A stretch of 64,000 nucleotides of DNA from assembly GCF_025629245.1 (NCBI RefSeq), contig NZ_JANZXN010000015.1:416615-480614 (forward strand). The letters are read 5' to 3'. The translations under genes and the position numbers were made by a program. Of the stretch, positions 16,487 through 24,211 are shown piece after piece. The notes below the pieces were generated by a model. It had not been told where the DNA came from. It saw only the letters and a program-made list of their open reading frames with translations, and ran no database searches. Numbering within the stretch: position 1 is the stretch's first letter; the number at the start of each line of letters is the position of its first letter. This stretch comes from Natronobiforma cellulositropha (GTDB lineage Archaea > Halobacteriota > Halobacteria > Halobacteriales > Natrialbaceae).

Positions 16487-17206
16487 TCAGGACGTGCCGA
16501 TCGCGTCGGCGTTTCTGGTGTACCGGCGGAGGCGGTCGCCGTCCTCGTCGCGCAGTTCGACGTCGAAGCGTTGCTGGCCGACGACCGTCTCGAGGTCGTC
16601 GACCCGTATCTCGAAGGCGAAGGGTGGGTCGTCGACGACTTCCAGGTGCGAGCCGCCACTCGTGACGACGATGTGGTCGATGCCCTCGTCGGACGAGAGG
16701 TGACACGTGATGAGATCGTCCGAGACCGTACACAGCAGGTCGGGATCGACGTCCGGGCTCGAGTCGCCGGTCAGCCCGGACTGGAAGTCGAGTGTCATGG
16801 GTGCGACGGGGAACGTCCCGAGGACGAGCACGATGGCGAGAAACACCGTGAGGTTGAGCTTCGAGGCGTGTCGCGTGAACGCTCGCGTGAGCGGGTGCTC
16901 GCCGGTTCGGCGCAACCGGATCACCAGCGGGACGATCACGGCGTGCGTCAGCGGTCCCCAGACGATGAGGAGGAAGCCGTAGGCGGCGACGTACCAGAGG
17001 ACCGTCCAGTCCGGCCGGTACGAGAGCAACAGGCTCGCCGCCGACCAGCAGAAGAAGCCGAAGACGAGCAGCCCCCCGCTCTTCAGGGTCCGCCAGATGG
17101 GCGTGTTGGCGTAGTAGACGCTGAGCGTGTCTCGCCAGGCCTGTCTGAGGAGTCGTCTGCCGTACGAACGTACCGACGGGGGTGGTGTGTCCGAGCTGTT
17201 GGTCAT
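16487..17206 (-). CDS. Membrane protein of the haem-copper enzyme operon
   Basis: A 239-residue protein of no family I recognise. The first ~150 residues contain three or four transmembrane helices (LLVFGFFCWSAASLLL, VLWYVAAYGFLLIVWG, LNLTVFLAIVLVLGTFP). The C-terminal ~85 residues form an acidic beta-rich external domain with two cysteines (LLCTVSDDLITCHL), as in FixH/CcoH-like assembly factors. It lies 61 bp downstream of subunit I and directly before the DsbD/TauE-like gene. A FixH-like maturation role, or an accessory subunit of the oxidoreductase, is plausible but unproven. The ATG of MTNSSDTPPP was chosen as the last one before the first helix region. Confidence 0.7.
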   Translation of the reverse strand: MTNSSDTPPPSVRSYGRRLLRQAWRDTLSVYYANTPIWRTLKSGGLLVFGFFCWSAASLLLSYRPDWTVLWYVAAYGFLLIVWGPLTHAVIVPLVIRLRRTGEHPLTRAFTRHASKLNLTVFLAIVLVLGTFPVAPMTLDFQSGLTGDSSPDVDPDLLCTVSDDLITCHLSSDEGIDHIVVTSGGSHLEVVDDPPFAFEIRVDDLETVVGQQRFDVELRDEDGDRLRRYTRNADAIGTS

Positions 17207-17267
17207 GGCTGGTTCAGGGTCCGGGTCGTGAGTGTGGCCGCTCGAGTGTGGCCGGCTGGAGATCGGT

Positions 17268-19073
17268 CTACGCACCGATCTGCCAGAGCTGGGTGATCAG
17301 GTACCAGTTCAGGATGTAGGTGATGACGAACGCGGCCAGGAACAGCAGACAGAGCACGAACGTCCCCCGCATCTCGTAGGCGTGGACGGGGTCGTCCGGG
17401 TCCTGTGAGAGGTCGATGCTCTCGCGGGTAGTCAGCTCCGTGCCGTCTGCGAAGCCGAGGCTCGCGTCGCCACCGTCGGCGAGCAGCGAGTCGTCGACGC
17501 GCCCCGGTTCGATACGTTCGCCGAACAGCAGCGAGCCGACGGCGAGGACGACGAACAGCGCCCCGCCCGCGATGGCGACGAAGGCGGCGAGACCGAAGAC
17601 GACGAACAGCGGCTCGGCAGCCGAGAGGCTGAAGTCCGTCCCCGGGATGTTCGCGACGACCTCGGGCGTCCGGCGGGGGACGCCGTAGAGGATGCCGACG
17701 TACATCATCATCAGCGCTGTCAGCCCCATCGCGCCGCCGTAGAGGAACGGCTGGAGGCTGGCGAGGCGGTTCGAGACGAACCGGCGCATGAACATCGTCC
17801 GGATGACGAAGTAGACGACGGCCATGAACGTGATCGTCGTCCCGAGCACGACCGTCGAGTGGAAGTGGCCGACGGTCGCGAACGTGTTGTGCCAGGCCAT
17901 GTTGAGCTGGAGCTGTCCCATGAGTACCCCGGTGATGCCGCCGAGGAAGCCGAAGAGGATGATCGCGATCACGGGCGCGGCGAACATCGGGTTCTGCCAG
18001 GGCGCGGAGGTGAGCCAGCCGAACAGGCCGCCGCCTTTCCCGCGTTTGCGTCGCCCGGCTTCGATGCCTGCCGGAATGGCGAAGGCGTGGATCAGGCTCG
18101 CCAAGGTTGCGCCGTAGAACGCGTAGGAGGTGTTCCAGATGCGCCAGCCGGTCGAGATGCCCGGGTCGACCAGCAGGTGGTGGGCCGCGCCCATGTTGAT
18201 GAAAAAGAGGTAGAGGATGAACGCCGTCCGCGAGACCTTCTCGCTGACGACCTCCGCGCCGCCGACGACGTGCGTCAGGAAGTACCAGACGACGATCATC
18301 GCGACGAGGTTGATCTGCTGGGTGCCGTGGCCGACGATCCAGAACCACATGCGGTAGGCCGCCGGATCGAAGGTCAGGATCTCGAGTCGCCAGAGCAGCG
18401 CGCCGCCGAAGGCGACGACGCCGCCTAACAGTGCCTCGACGGCGATGATGCCCGTGATGAACGCGCCGAAGGTGACCAGCGGCAGGGTCTCACCGGGCTT
18501 CTCGCGCTTCTCGCGCCAGAGCGTCACGAAGAACGGTACGGCCGCGATCACGACGCCGACGACGAAGGTGAGCGCCCCGGCGTAGAACAGCGGCGACGAG
18601 GGGAGTGGAATGTAGGCCGTCAGCAGCGGTGCCTGGTCGGGCGCGCTGGTGGTCCAGATGGCGTAGTAGATCGTCAGGACCCCGCCGACCATGACGAGGT
18701 AGCCCGCCTTCGCCAGTTTCGTCAGCGGGAGCCGTCGCCCGAGGACCATCGGGCCGCCGACGTAGAGGATAGCGACCTCCACGAAGACGATCCAGAACAG
18801 CAGCATGCTCCAGGCGTGCATGCTGAGGTGGATGTAGTAGTCACTCGCCGAGAGCAGGCCGATCGCCTCCCAGCGCGTGCCGACGACGGTGATGGCGAAC
18901 AGTCCGCCGACGAGCAGCCAGACGACGGCGGTGACGCCGAACAGTTTGACGTGGTTCTCGACCGAGCGGTGGACGTCGAGACCGGTCACCGAACACTGGC
19001 GGTAGCCGTCCTCGTCGTACTCGTTGTCGAACAGGCCGAGGACGTCGAGCCGGTGGCGGCTCGAGGTGCTCAT
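17268..19073 (-). CDS. Haem-copper subunit I lacking the catalytic Tyr; probable CuA-type nitric oxide reductase
   Basis: A 601-residue protein with at least 12 helices. Haem and metal ligands are clear: H86 (IHLSMHAW) for low-spin haem, H249 on helix VI, H298-H299 on helix VII (GAAHHLL), and H403 and H405 (GHFHSTV) for the two haems. In O2-reducing A/B families helix VI reads HPxVY; here it is H249-G-T-Q-Q253, so Gln replaces the cross-linked Tyr, at the place where cNOR has its FeB-ligand Glu. The cbb3-type alternative Tyr, six residues before the HH pair, is Ile. Loss of both tyrosines is the hallmark of NO reductases. With CuA subunit II next to it and NirK nearby, nitric oxide reduction is favoured over O2 reduction. 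Confidence 0.85.
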   Translation of the reverse strand: MSTSSRHRLDVLGLFDNEYDEDGYRQCSVTGLDVHRSVENHVKLFGVTAVVWLLVGGLFAITVVGTRWEAIGLLSASDYYIHLSMHAWSMLLFWIVFVEVAILYVGGPMVLGRRLPLTKLAKAGYLVMVGGVLTIYYAIWTTSAPDQAPLLTAYIPLPSSPLFYAGALTFVVGVVIAAVPFFVTLWREKREKPGETLPLVTFGAFITGIIAVEALLGGVVAFGGALLWRLEILTFDPAAYRMWFWIVGHGTQQINLVAMIVVWYFLTHVVGGAEVVSEKVSRTAFILYLFFINMGAAHHLLVDPGISTGWRIWNTSYAFYGATLASLIHAFAIPAGIEAGRRKRGKGGGLFGWLTSAPWQNPMFAAPVIAIILFGFLGGITGVLMGQLQLNMAWHNTFATVGHFHSTVVLGTTITFMAVVYFVIRTMFMRRFVSNRLASLQPFLYGGAMGLTALMMMYVGILYGVPRRTPEVVANIPGTDFSLSAAEPLFVVFGLAAFVAIAGGALFVVLAVGSLLFGERIEPGRVDDSLLADGGDASLGFADGTELTTRESIDLSQDPDDPVHAYEMRGTFVLCLLFLAAFVITYILNWYLITQLWQIGA

Positions 19074-19618
19074 TGCTCGCCCTCCCGGACGACGAGTCGC
19101 CCGTGCATCGCCTCGTGGCCGTCGCCACAGAACTCGTTACAGAGCACGCGGTAGGTTCCGGGTTCGTCGAACGTCATCGGGACGACCCACTCGTAGCCCG
19201 GAATCGTCTGGAGGTTGATCTGCTTGCTCAGGGTCTCTTCGGGTCGGATCGAGAAGCCGTGCTGGACGTCGTAGGCGAAGAGGTGGATGTCGTACTGTCG
19301 GTCCGCCTCGAGCACCACCGGGAGACCGTCCCAGTAGAACTGTCCGGCACCGATGAGGACGTCGTCACCGGGTGGGACGAGTCCCTCGTCGGTCTCCTCG
19401 CCGGCGTCCTGGTACTCGCCCATCTTCGCCCTGAACTCCTCGGCGCTGACGCGGTAGGTCTCGCCGATGGGGTTCTGATCGCCGACGCGGGTGAACGCGC
19501 TCATCCAGCCGAAGAGAACGAGTGCCCAGCCGACGCCCAGCCCCAGCCAGATCGTCTCGCGTCTGTCAACGGGCTGATCCCACCAGTTTCCTTCGGGGGG
19601 TTTGAGTGGCGACGTCAT
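19070..19618 (-). CDS. CuA-containing subunit II
   Basis: A 182-residue subunit with one N-terminal membrane helix (IWLGLGVGWALVLFGW) and a cupredoxin domain outside the membrane. All CuA ligands are present: H120 (DVQHGF), then C160, E162, C164, H168 and M171 in CNEFCGDGHEAMHG. It is short, as in ba3/CuA-NOR-type subunits with a single helix, and accepts electrons from a halocyanin. An extra ~35-residue acidic loop (MGEYQDAGEETDEG region) lies between the helix and the domain. Its stop overlaps the subunit I start by four bases (ATGA), and it starts four bases after the small subunit, so the three are coupled. Confidence 0.93.
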   Translation of the reverse strand: MTSPLKPPEGNWWDQPVDRRETIWLGLGVGWALVLFGWMSAFTRVGDQNPIGETYRVSAEEFRAKMGEYQDAGEETDEGLVPPGDDVLIGAGQFYWDGLPVVLEADRQYDIHLFAYDVQHGFSIRPEETLSKQINLQTIPGYEWVVPMTFDEPGTYRVLCNEFCGDGHEAMHGRLVVREGEQ

Positions 19619-19622
19619 GGAA

Positions 19623-19772
19623 TCACCCCACCGGTACCGAGTAGATGTCGATCAGTCCCCAGACGACGTACGACAGCGCGAAGAACAACAGGGCCAGCAG
19701 GGCCAGCAACCACACCCTGTTGTACAGCCGCTGCATGAACGGGATTCGGTCCTCCGATTGTGCGGTAGTCAT
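19623..19772 (-). CDS. 49-residue single-helix subunit, first gene of the haem-copper operon
   Basis: A short protein, MTTAQSEDRIPFMQRLYNRV followed by one strong transmembrane helix (WLLALLALLFFALSYVVWGL) and a short tail ending VPVG. It resembles the small IIa/CbaD-type subunits of ba3-like oxidases in size and topology. It ends four bases before the CuA subunit ATG, on the same strand, and its own start lies downstream of a CGAA-N4-TTCG site. The tight spacing, helix and absence of any other gene support a real coding sequence despite the length. Confidence 0.75.
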   Translation of the reverse strand: MTTAQSEDRIPFMQRLYNRVWLLALLALLFFALSYVVWGLIDIYSVPVG

Positions 19773-19869
19773 AACTCGTACACGACGAACTCGTCTCGAA
19801 TACCCGGTAGCCGTTCTCCCGCACAGGTTCGTCCCGGTTCCCGGATTCTGGAAACCGGCGCGTTTCGGC

Positions 19870-19881
19870 CGAACCAGTTCG
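19870..19881. promoter_or_regulatory. CGAA-N4-TTCG palindrome before the haem-copper operon
   Basis: Reads CGAACCAGTTCG, a perfect match, 98 bp from the start of the small subunit, between that gene and the end of ccdA. The spacing is longer than at other sites, which would allow a short leader. Confidence 0.55.
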
Positions 19882-19916
19882 CACGCATCGAGTGAGCCGA
19901 CCGTCCCCGGGTCGGC

Positions 19917-20573
19917 TCAGCCGCCAGCGATGGCTAGCTGTGCGACTCCAGCGACGACGAGGACGACCCCCGCGAGTCTGACGAACGCGTCGCTGTAGCC
20001 GGCGACCCGTCTCGCACTCAGGTCGTAGCCGACGGCGACGGCCACCGTCACCGCCAGCAACAACGCCGCGAAGCCGCTCGCGTACGCGCCGACGACCGCC
20101 ACCGTCTCCGCGGGCGACATCGTCAGCGACCGGAGGACGAGCGCCAGAAACAGCGGGAGGACACACGCCGTCGCGGCCAGGCTGTAGGCCGCCCCGAAGG
20201 CCGCGAAGCCCGTGACCGAGGCACGCCGCCGTGGCAACAGGACGTGGACCGCTCCGGTGCCACCGTAGAGCACCCAGAGACCGACGAGAACCAGCGCCAC
20301 GCCCACACCGTACTCGAGAAACGGGAGCGCTCGCTCGAGCGTCGACCCGGCGACGACGGCGACAGCCGCGAGCAGTCCGAACGTGGTGAGCGCACCGACG
20401 GCGGCCGCACTCCCCCTGACGAGCGCGCCAGCGAGCGGCGGCCGTCGCTCGCCGGTCGCCGCGACGTAGTAACCGACGTAGCCCGGCAACAGCGCGTACG
20501 AACACGGCGCGAAGAAGGTCGCCACGCCGGCGAGGAAGGCGAAGGCGACCGCTCCGAACAGTTCAGGGGACAT
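19917..20573 (-). CDS. ccdA: CcdA-like thiol-disulfide transmembrane protein
   Basis: A 218-residue protein with six helices and the two redox cysteines of the CcdA/DsbD-beta family: FAPCSYALLPGYVGYY at the start and ATACVLPLFLAL in helix four. CcdA proteins move reducing equivalents from cytoplasmic thioredoxin to the outside, keeping TlpA/ResA or CuA-site cysteines reduced. It is third in a leftward SCO-TlpA-CcdA group, 110 bp after tlpA across a stretch of 15-bp repeats. In this setting it most likely serves CuA assembly in subunit II via the neighbouring thioredoxin-like protein rather than cytochrome c maturation. Confidence 0.88.
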   Translation of the reverse strand: MSPELFGAVAFAFLAGVATFFAPCSYALLPGYVGYYVAATGERRPPLAGALVRGSAAAVGALTTFGLLAAVAVVAGSTLERALPFLEYGVGVALVLVGLWVLYGGTGAVHVLLPRRRASVTGFAAFGAAYSLAATACVLPLFLALVLRSLTMSPAETVAVVGAYASGFAALLLAVTVAVAVGYDLSARRVAGYSDAFVRLAGVVLVVAGVAQLAIAGG

Positions 20574-20587
20574 CGCCGTTCACCTCC

Positions 20588-20647
20588 GTCACCGCTCCGT
20601 CCGTCACCGCCCCGCTCGTCACTGCTCCGTCCGTCACCGCATCACCC
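20588..20647. repeat. Four tandem 15-bp repeats between tlpA and ccdA
   Basis: Units resemble GTCACCGCTCCGTCC. Read on the minus strand they keep an open frame of 37 codons from a GTG (positions 20563-20676) with repeated AVTDG-type peptides that overlaps the ccdA start out of frame. I treat it as repeat expansion rather than a gene. Confidence 0.7.
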
Positions 20648-20683
20648 GCCACCCCTCCCGTCGCAGTGGCGGGCACGGGAGGC

Positions 20684-21217
20684 TCACCCCTCGAGCGCTG
20701 CGGTGATCGGCGCGCGAAGCGCTTCGACGGACTTGTAGCCCGACTCGGCCCAGACGACCGCGTTCGTCTCGTCGAGGACGACGCTGTAGGGGACGCTCGT
20801 CGCCTCGAGCGCGCTCGTCAGTTCGAGGTCGGCGTCGTGGGCGAGCGACCACCGGCCGTCGTGGTCGGCCCACCACGAAGCGACGTCCTCGCGGGTGATC
20901 GTCCGCCCGAGCGGTTCGTTCGTCACCGAGACGAACTGGACGTCCGCGCCGAACTCGTCGTAGACCGTCCCGAGCGGGACCATGAGTTCCGCACAGACGC
21001 CACACCAGGTCGCGAACAACTCGAGGACGGTCACGCGCCCTCGCTCGGGGACGGTGATCGTTCCCGCGGCGCTGCCGGGTGCCTCGAGCGACTCGAGGTC
21101 GAACGCGGGGACGTCACCCTCGCGCTCGAGGGGGTTCCAGCCGCCGAGGGCGAACGCCCCACCGGCGGCGACGCCTGCCAGGGCGACCCCGCCCGCGAGC
21201 AGTTCGCGTCGGCCCAT
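20684..21217 (-). CDS. TlpA/ResA-like thioredoxin-fold protein
   Basis: A 177-residue exported thioredoxin-like protein. The N-terminus RRELLAGGVALAGVAAGGAF is a twin-arginine-like signal or anchor. The redox motif is ELFATWCGVCAELM, and TSVPYSVVLDE supplies the cis-proline. It starts two bases after the SCO stop, so the two are coupled. SCO and TlpA together load copper into, and reduce, the CuA cysteines of subunit II in known systems. An ATG five codons upstream overlaps the SCO gene and is less likely. Confidence 0.88.
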   Translation of the reverse strand: MGRRELLAGGVALAGVAAGGAFALGGWNPLEREGDVPAFDLESLEAPGSAAGTITVPERGRVTVLELFATWCGVCAELMVPLGTVYDEFGADVQFVSVTNEPLGRTITREDVASWWADHDGRWSLAHDADLELTSALEATSVPYSVVLDETNAVVWAESGYKSVEALRAPITAALEG

Positions 21218-21219
21218 CG

Positions 21220-22053
21220 TCACGGCTCCCACCCGTCGACGACCGTGCGGACGTCCTCGATGAGCGCCGCCGGAGTGGGGAGGTCCATCCCGGTGTAGGT
21301 GCGTTCGACGTAGCCGCCGGCGTTGACGAGGACGATCATCGAGGCGTGGGCGAACGCCATGTCGGAGTGGCCGCCACCCGCACCGCCAGCGTCTGTGTCG
21401 TCGTTTCCGCCGTGGTCGTGGTCGTCACCGTGGCCATCGCCGTGGTGTTCGCCGTGATCACCGTGGCCGTTGCCCTCCTCGTAGTCCTCGTTGCGCTCGA
21501 AGTAACAGCCGAACGCCTCGGAGACGACCTCGTGGGCGTCCGCCTCGGTCTCCGGGCGCAGGAAGTGCCAGTTGCCGAGGTCGTAGTCGACGCCGAGTCC
21601 GTCGCCGTAGGACTCGAGCACGTCGGGGGTGTCGTGTTCGGGGTCGAACGTCACGTTACAGAGGGCGACGTCGTCTACGTAGTCGCCGTCGACCGAGTCG
21701 TCCTGGACGTGACGGAGCGAGGCGGTCAGCGTCGGACACGCCGCGTGACAGCGCGCGAAAATGAACGTGTAGAGCGCGTGGCGCTCGCCCGCGAAGTCGG
21801 TCGTCCGGACCTCCTCACCGGTGACGGTACACGGTGCGCCCACGTCGGGCACCTCGTCGCCGTAGACCGGGCGGGCGAGGTCGCCGCCGTCTCGAGACTC
21901 CCGCAGCATCTCGTAGTGTTCGGGTGGCTCGAGGACGACGTGGTCGTAGCCGTCCCCGCCGAGGAGGCTGGTACAGCCTGCGGTCAGTGTGAGAGCCGCT
22001 GCGCCCGCCGCAGCGAGGTAGGCTCGTCGAGTGTGGGAAGTCGGTGTCGGCAT
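21220..22053 (-). CDS. SCO1/SenC-family copper chaperone lipoprotein
   Basis: A 277-residue lipoprotein. TRRAYLAAAGAAALTLTAGC is a Tat-type signal with a lipobox Cys. The SCO copper motif is FARCHAACP (CxxxC) and a conserved distal histidine occurs in FAHASMIVL. Between the core strands lies an unusual loop rich in His, Gly and Asp (about 40 residues with repeats such as HGDHGEHHGDGHGDDHDH), which could store or sense copper. It is the first gene of the SCO-TlpA-CcdA operon and has a CGAA-N4-TTCG palindrome 72 bp upstream. Function: delivery of copper to the CuA site or NirK outside the membrane. Confidence 0.9.
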   Translation of the reverse strand: MPTPTSHTRRAYLAAAGAAALTLTAGCTSLLGGDGYDHVVLEPPEHYEMLRESRDGGDLARPVYGDEVPDVGAPCTVTGEEVRTTDFAGERHALYTFIFARCHAACPTLTASLRHVQDDSVDGDYVDDVALCNVTFDPEHDTPDVLESYGDGLGVDYDLGNWHFLRPETEADAHEVVSEAFGCYFERNEDYEEGNGHGDHGEHHGDGHGDDHDHGGNDDTDAGGAGGGHSDMAFAHASMIVLVNAGGYVERTYTGMDLPTPAALIEDVRTVVDGWEP

Positions 22054-22124
22054 GGTCGTTGTCTACTCCTCGTCTCCGCCCGGGCTAAACCTCCACAGCA
22101 GTTCTCTGTCGGTGGGAACAGGCA

Positions 22125-22136
22125 CGAATATGTTCG
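22125..22136. promoter_or_regulatory. CGAA-N4-TTCG palindrome before the SCO operon
   Basis: Reads CGAATATGTTCG, a perfect match in the 87-bp gap between the SCO start and the end of the cupredoxin gene; 72 bp from the SCO ATG. Confidence 0.55.
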
Positions 22137-22140
22137 GAAT

Positions 22141-22725
22141 TTACGTACGCCGGGGTCGCTCGAGGGCGGCGAGCGTCTGCTCGTCGTACTGCCGTGTCAC
22201 GGTCGCTGCCCGCCCCGGCAGCTCGGATCCGTCGTGGGTGAGTGCGGGTTCGTCCGCGGGGTCCGGCCAGCCGACGACGACGCGGCCGACCGCGCCGAGG
22301 GCTTCGTGGCTCGCACAGAGTGCGCGCGTGTCGACGTAGTCGTAGACGCCCTCGGTCTCGAAGGTTCGCTCGAACTCCCGGCCGCCACGGAGGAGACCGC
22401 TCGCCCACGGCTGTGCGCCGTCGGGGATCCGCTGTGGGCCGTCGGTCTCCGGGTGGTAGGCCGTCACGTCGTGGCGGTGGCCCTCGACGACCCAGCGGAC
22501 GGTGCCACCGGGGACGACGTGGACGATTCCGGGCTCGAACGCGACGTTCGGCACCGACACGACGCGCACCTCGACGGTCTCGGCAGGCTCGCCGAGTTCG
22601 CCAGTGGCGTCGCTCTCGTCGGCCCGGCTCGCACTCGAGGGACGCTCGAGACAGCCAGCTATCGCCAGTCCGACGGCGCTCGCGCTCAGACCGAGCAGCC
22701 GTCGTCTCGTCACGGTGGGTGGCAT
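22141..22725 (-). CDS. Cupredoxin lipoprotein with altered axial ligand
   Basis: A 194-residue Tat lipoprotein (TRRRLLGLSASAVGLAIAGC). The mature part has plastocyanin-like strands; copper ligands appear as His in EGHRHDVTAYHP, then Cys and His in LCASHEALGAVG. The usual Met two residues after the Gly is replaced by Ala-Val, so the type 1 site may be three-coordinate or not bind copper. It lies 42 bp downstream of nirK on the same strand and is probably co-transcribed. It may be an electron donor or accessory protein for NirK. The C-terminal ~35 residues are an unusual charged tail. Confidence 0.8.
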   Translation of the reverse strand: MPPTVTRRRLLGLSASAVGLAIAGCLERPSSASRADESDATGELGEPAETVEVRVVSVPNVAFEPGIVHVVPGGTVRWVVEGHRHDVTAYHPETDGPQRIPDGAQPWASGLLRGGREFERTFETEGVYDYVDTRALCASHEALGAVGRVVVGWPDPADEPALTHDGSELPGRAATVTRQYDEQTLAALERPRRT

Positions 22726-22767
22726 GGGTAGGGGATGGGGACCGCGCGTGGGGGAGACCGACGCGCG

Positions 22768-23874
22768 TTACGGGTTCGGGTTGAAGATCTCCTCGTTCGG
22801 CTCGCCCTCGACGTCGATCGTCGCGAGCAGGCCCTTGTGCACGACGCGGCTGAGGGCGTGGTCGACGAGGTGGATCGGACCCGGCACCTCGAGGTCCATG
22901 TGGCCGAATGCCGTCACACCGGCGGGGAGTGCGGTCCCCTCGATGTACCTGGCGGGGTCCGACAGGACGTCGCCGTCGCGGTACCACTCGCTCCAGACGT
23001 TGCCGATCGGGTGGGGACCCGCAACGAGGTTCGGCCCGCCGTTACACCAGAACACCCGGACGCGCTCGCCGACTTCGGCGTGCAGCGGCCCGCCCGCACC
23101 GTTCGCGGTGAAGCGAGCCACCTCGCCGTTGAAGAGGACGTAGGTCGGGTCCTCGTCGGCCGACGCGCCGAAGTCGAAGGTGTGGTGGCCCTCCTCGCCG
23201 GTGTCGCCGTTGGTGTAGAGTTCGTGCTGGCCGAGGTAGAACTCGCGGTCGACCTCGGGTAAGCCCTCTTCGGGTTCGACCAGGATCGTCCCGAACATCC
23301 CCAGGCTGATGTGCTGGTCGTGGTTGCCGGGCGCACAGTGGTAGATGTGTGCACCGGGGTAGGTCGCCTGGAACTCGATCTCGACCTCCCCCTCGCCGGG
23401 GGCGATGGTCGTATCGATCGCTCCGCCGCCGGGACCGTAGACCGCGTGGAAGTCGACGTTGTGGATGTCGACGTTGTGCTCGTCGGGCACGTCGAACGTC
23501 AGGTGGACCGTATCACCCACACGGCAGCGGAACATCGGTCCCGGAACCTGCCCGTCGTAGGTCATGTACCGGATCGTCACGCCGGGTTCGATCTCGGCGA
23601 CCGCTTCGATCGTCTCGAGTCGCCACTCGTGACGGCGGGGTTCGTCCCAGTCGACCGGGTCGGGCACGTCCGTCGGATCGGCCGCGATAGTCTCGACATC
23701 GACCGGTTCCGCGGGTGGCAGCCCACCCTCGTCGGCCGGTTCGGTCGCCGGTTCGTTCGTTCCGTTCGACTCCGGTTCCGTGTCGGCGTCACTCACGCAG
23801 CCAGCGATCGCGACGACGCCAGCAGCGCCGGCCACCTGCAGGAACCGTCTTCGGGTGTGCTCGTTGTAGGTCAT
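22768..23874 (-). CDS. nirK: Copper-containing nitrite reductase NirK
   Basis: A 368-residue protein with a Tat signal and lipobox (TRRRFLQVAGAAG...IAGC, Cys 26) and two cupredoxin domains. All key residues are visible: H138, catalytic D141 and H143 in IHNVDFHAVYG; H179-C180 in IYHCAPG; H188 and M193 in DQHISLGM; catalytic H288 in GPHPIG; and H339 in LVDHALSRVVHKG as the third type 2 ligand. It reduces nitrite to NO outside the membrane using halocyanin electrons. The type 1 loop C-to-H spacing is one residue shorter than in classical bacterial NirK. The start ATG opens the twin-arginine signal. It is followed by the cupredoxin gene and preceded by a motif site. Confidence 0.95.
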   Translation of the reverse strand: MTYNEHTRRRFLQVAGAAGVVAIAGCVSDADTEPESNGTNEPATEPADEGGLPPAEPVDVETIAADPTDVPDPVDWDEPRRHEWRLETIEAVAEIEPGVTIRYMTYDGQVPGPMFRCRVGDTVHLTFDVPDEHNVDIHNVDFHAVYGPGGGAIDTTIAPGEGEVEIEFQATYPGAHIYHCAPGNHDQHISLGMFGTILVEPEEGLPEVDREFYLGQHELYTNGDTGEEGHHTFDFGASADEDPTYVLFNGEVARFTANGAGGPLHAEVGERVRVFWCNGGPNLVAGPHPIGNVWSEWYRDGDVLSDPARYIEGTALPAGVTAFGHMDLEVPGPIHLVDHALSRVVHKGLLATIDVEGEPNEEIFNPNP

Positions 23875-23953
23875 CGTGCTTCGTCCTCGAATAGGGATAG
23901 GAGTGTACGGGTGGTCAATTAGACAGTTCATTCCCGGAGAATGGAAACGCCTC

Positions 23954-23965
23954 CGGAGGTGTTCG
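23954..23965 (-). promoter_or_regulatory. Near-match to the CGAA-N4-TTCG motif before nirK
   Basis: On the minus strand it reads CGAACACCTCCG, one base from consensus and almost identical to the copper-ATPase site; 80 bp from the nirK ATG. A TATA-like CCTATATGTAG lies just further upstream. Confidence 0.45.
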
Positions 23966-24211
23966 GCCGGCGCTACATATAGGGGAGAGCCAGACAGAAC
24001 CGGCACATCGGACCTATTCGGACGGAAATAGTGGCCTGACGTAAAGACACGCCATACTGCGGCCGACGCGGATGGTTGTACGTTCGTCCAATTCCTACGG
24101 CATGGTGGGCCTTTAGGTACCCTCCCCCGCTCGAGACGAGCGCTCGCGCTCGAGTCGGCCGAATTCCGGAAGGGGGGGGGCGAACGGTCTCACGCTCGTC
24201 CGATCTGCGCC
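23966..24211. other. nirK upstream intergenic region
   Basis: With the motif and leader, the nirK to ctaAB gap is 337 bp without a gene. It holds a TATA-like stretch near 23977 and a run of nine G near 24172. No RNA gene or convincing ORF is seen. Confidence 0.5.

Noticed and set aside
17268..19073. Ordinary ba3- or cbb3-type oxygen reductase
   Set aside because: The HPxVY tyrosine is replaced by Gln and the cbb3-type tyrosine position is Ile, so O2 reduction is less likely than NO reduction.
20563..20676. 37-codon GTG gene between tlpA and ccdA
   Set aside because: It is made mostly of 15-bp tandem repeats and overlaps ccdA out of frame; no sign of selection on the peptide.
22768..23874. 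Laccase-type multicopper oxidase
   Set aside because: Two cupredoxin domains with the NirK Asp-His catalytic pair and ligand order fit nitrite reductase; the four-copper HxH pattern of laccases is missing.
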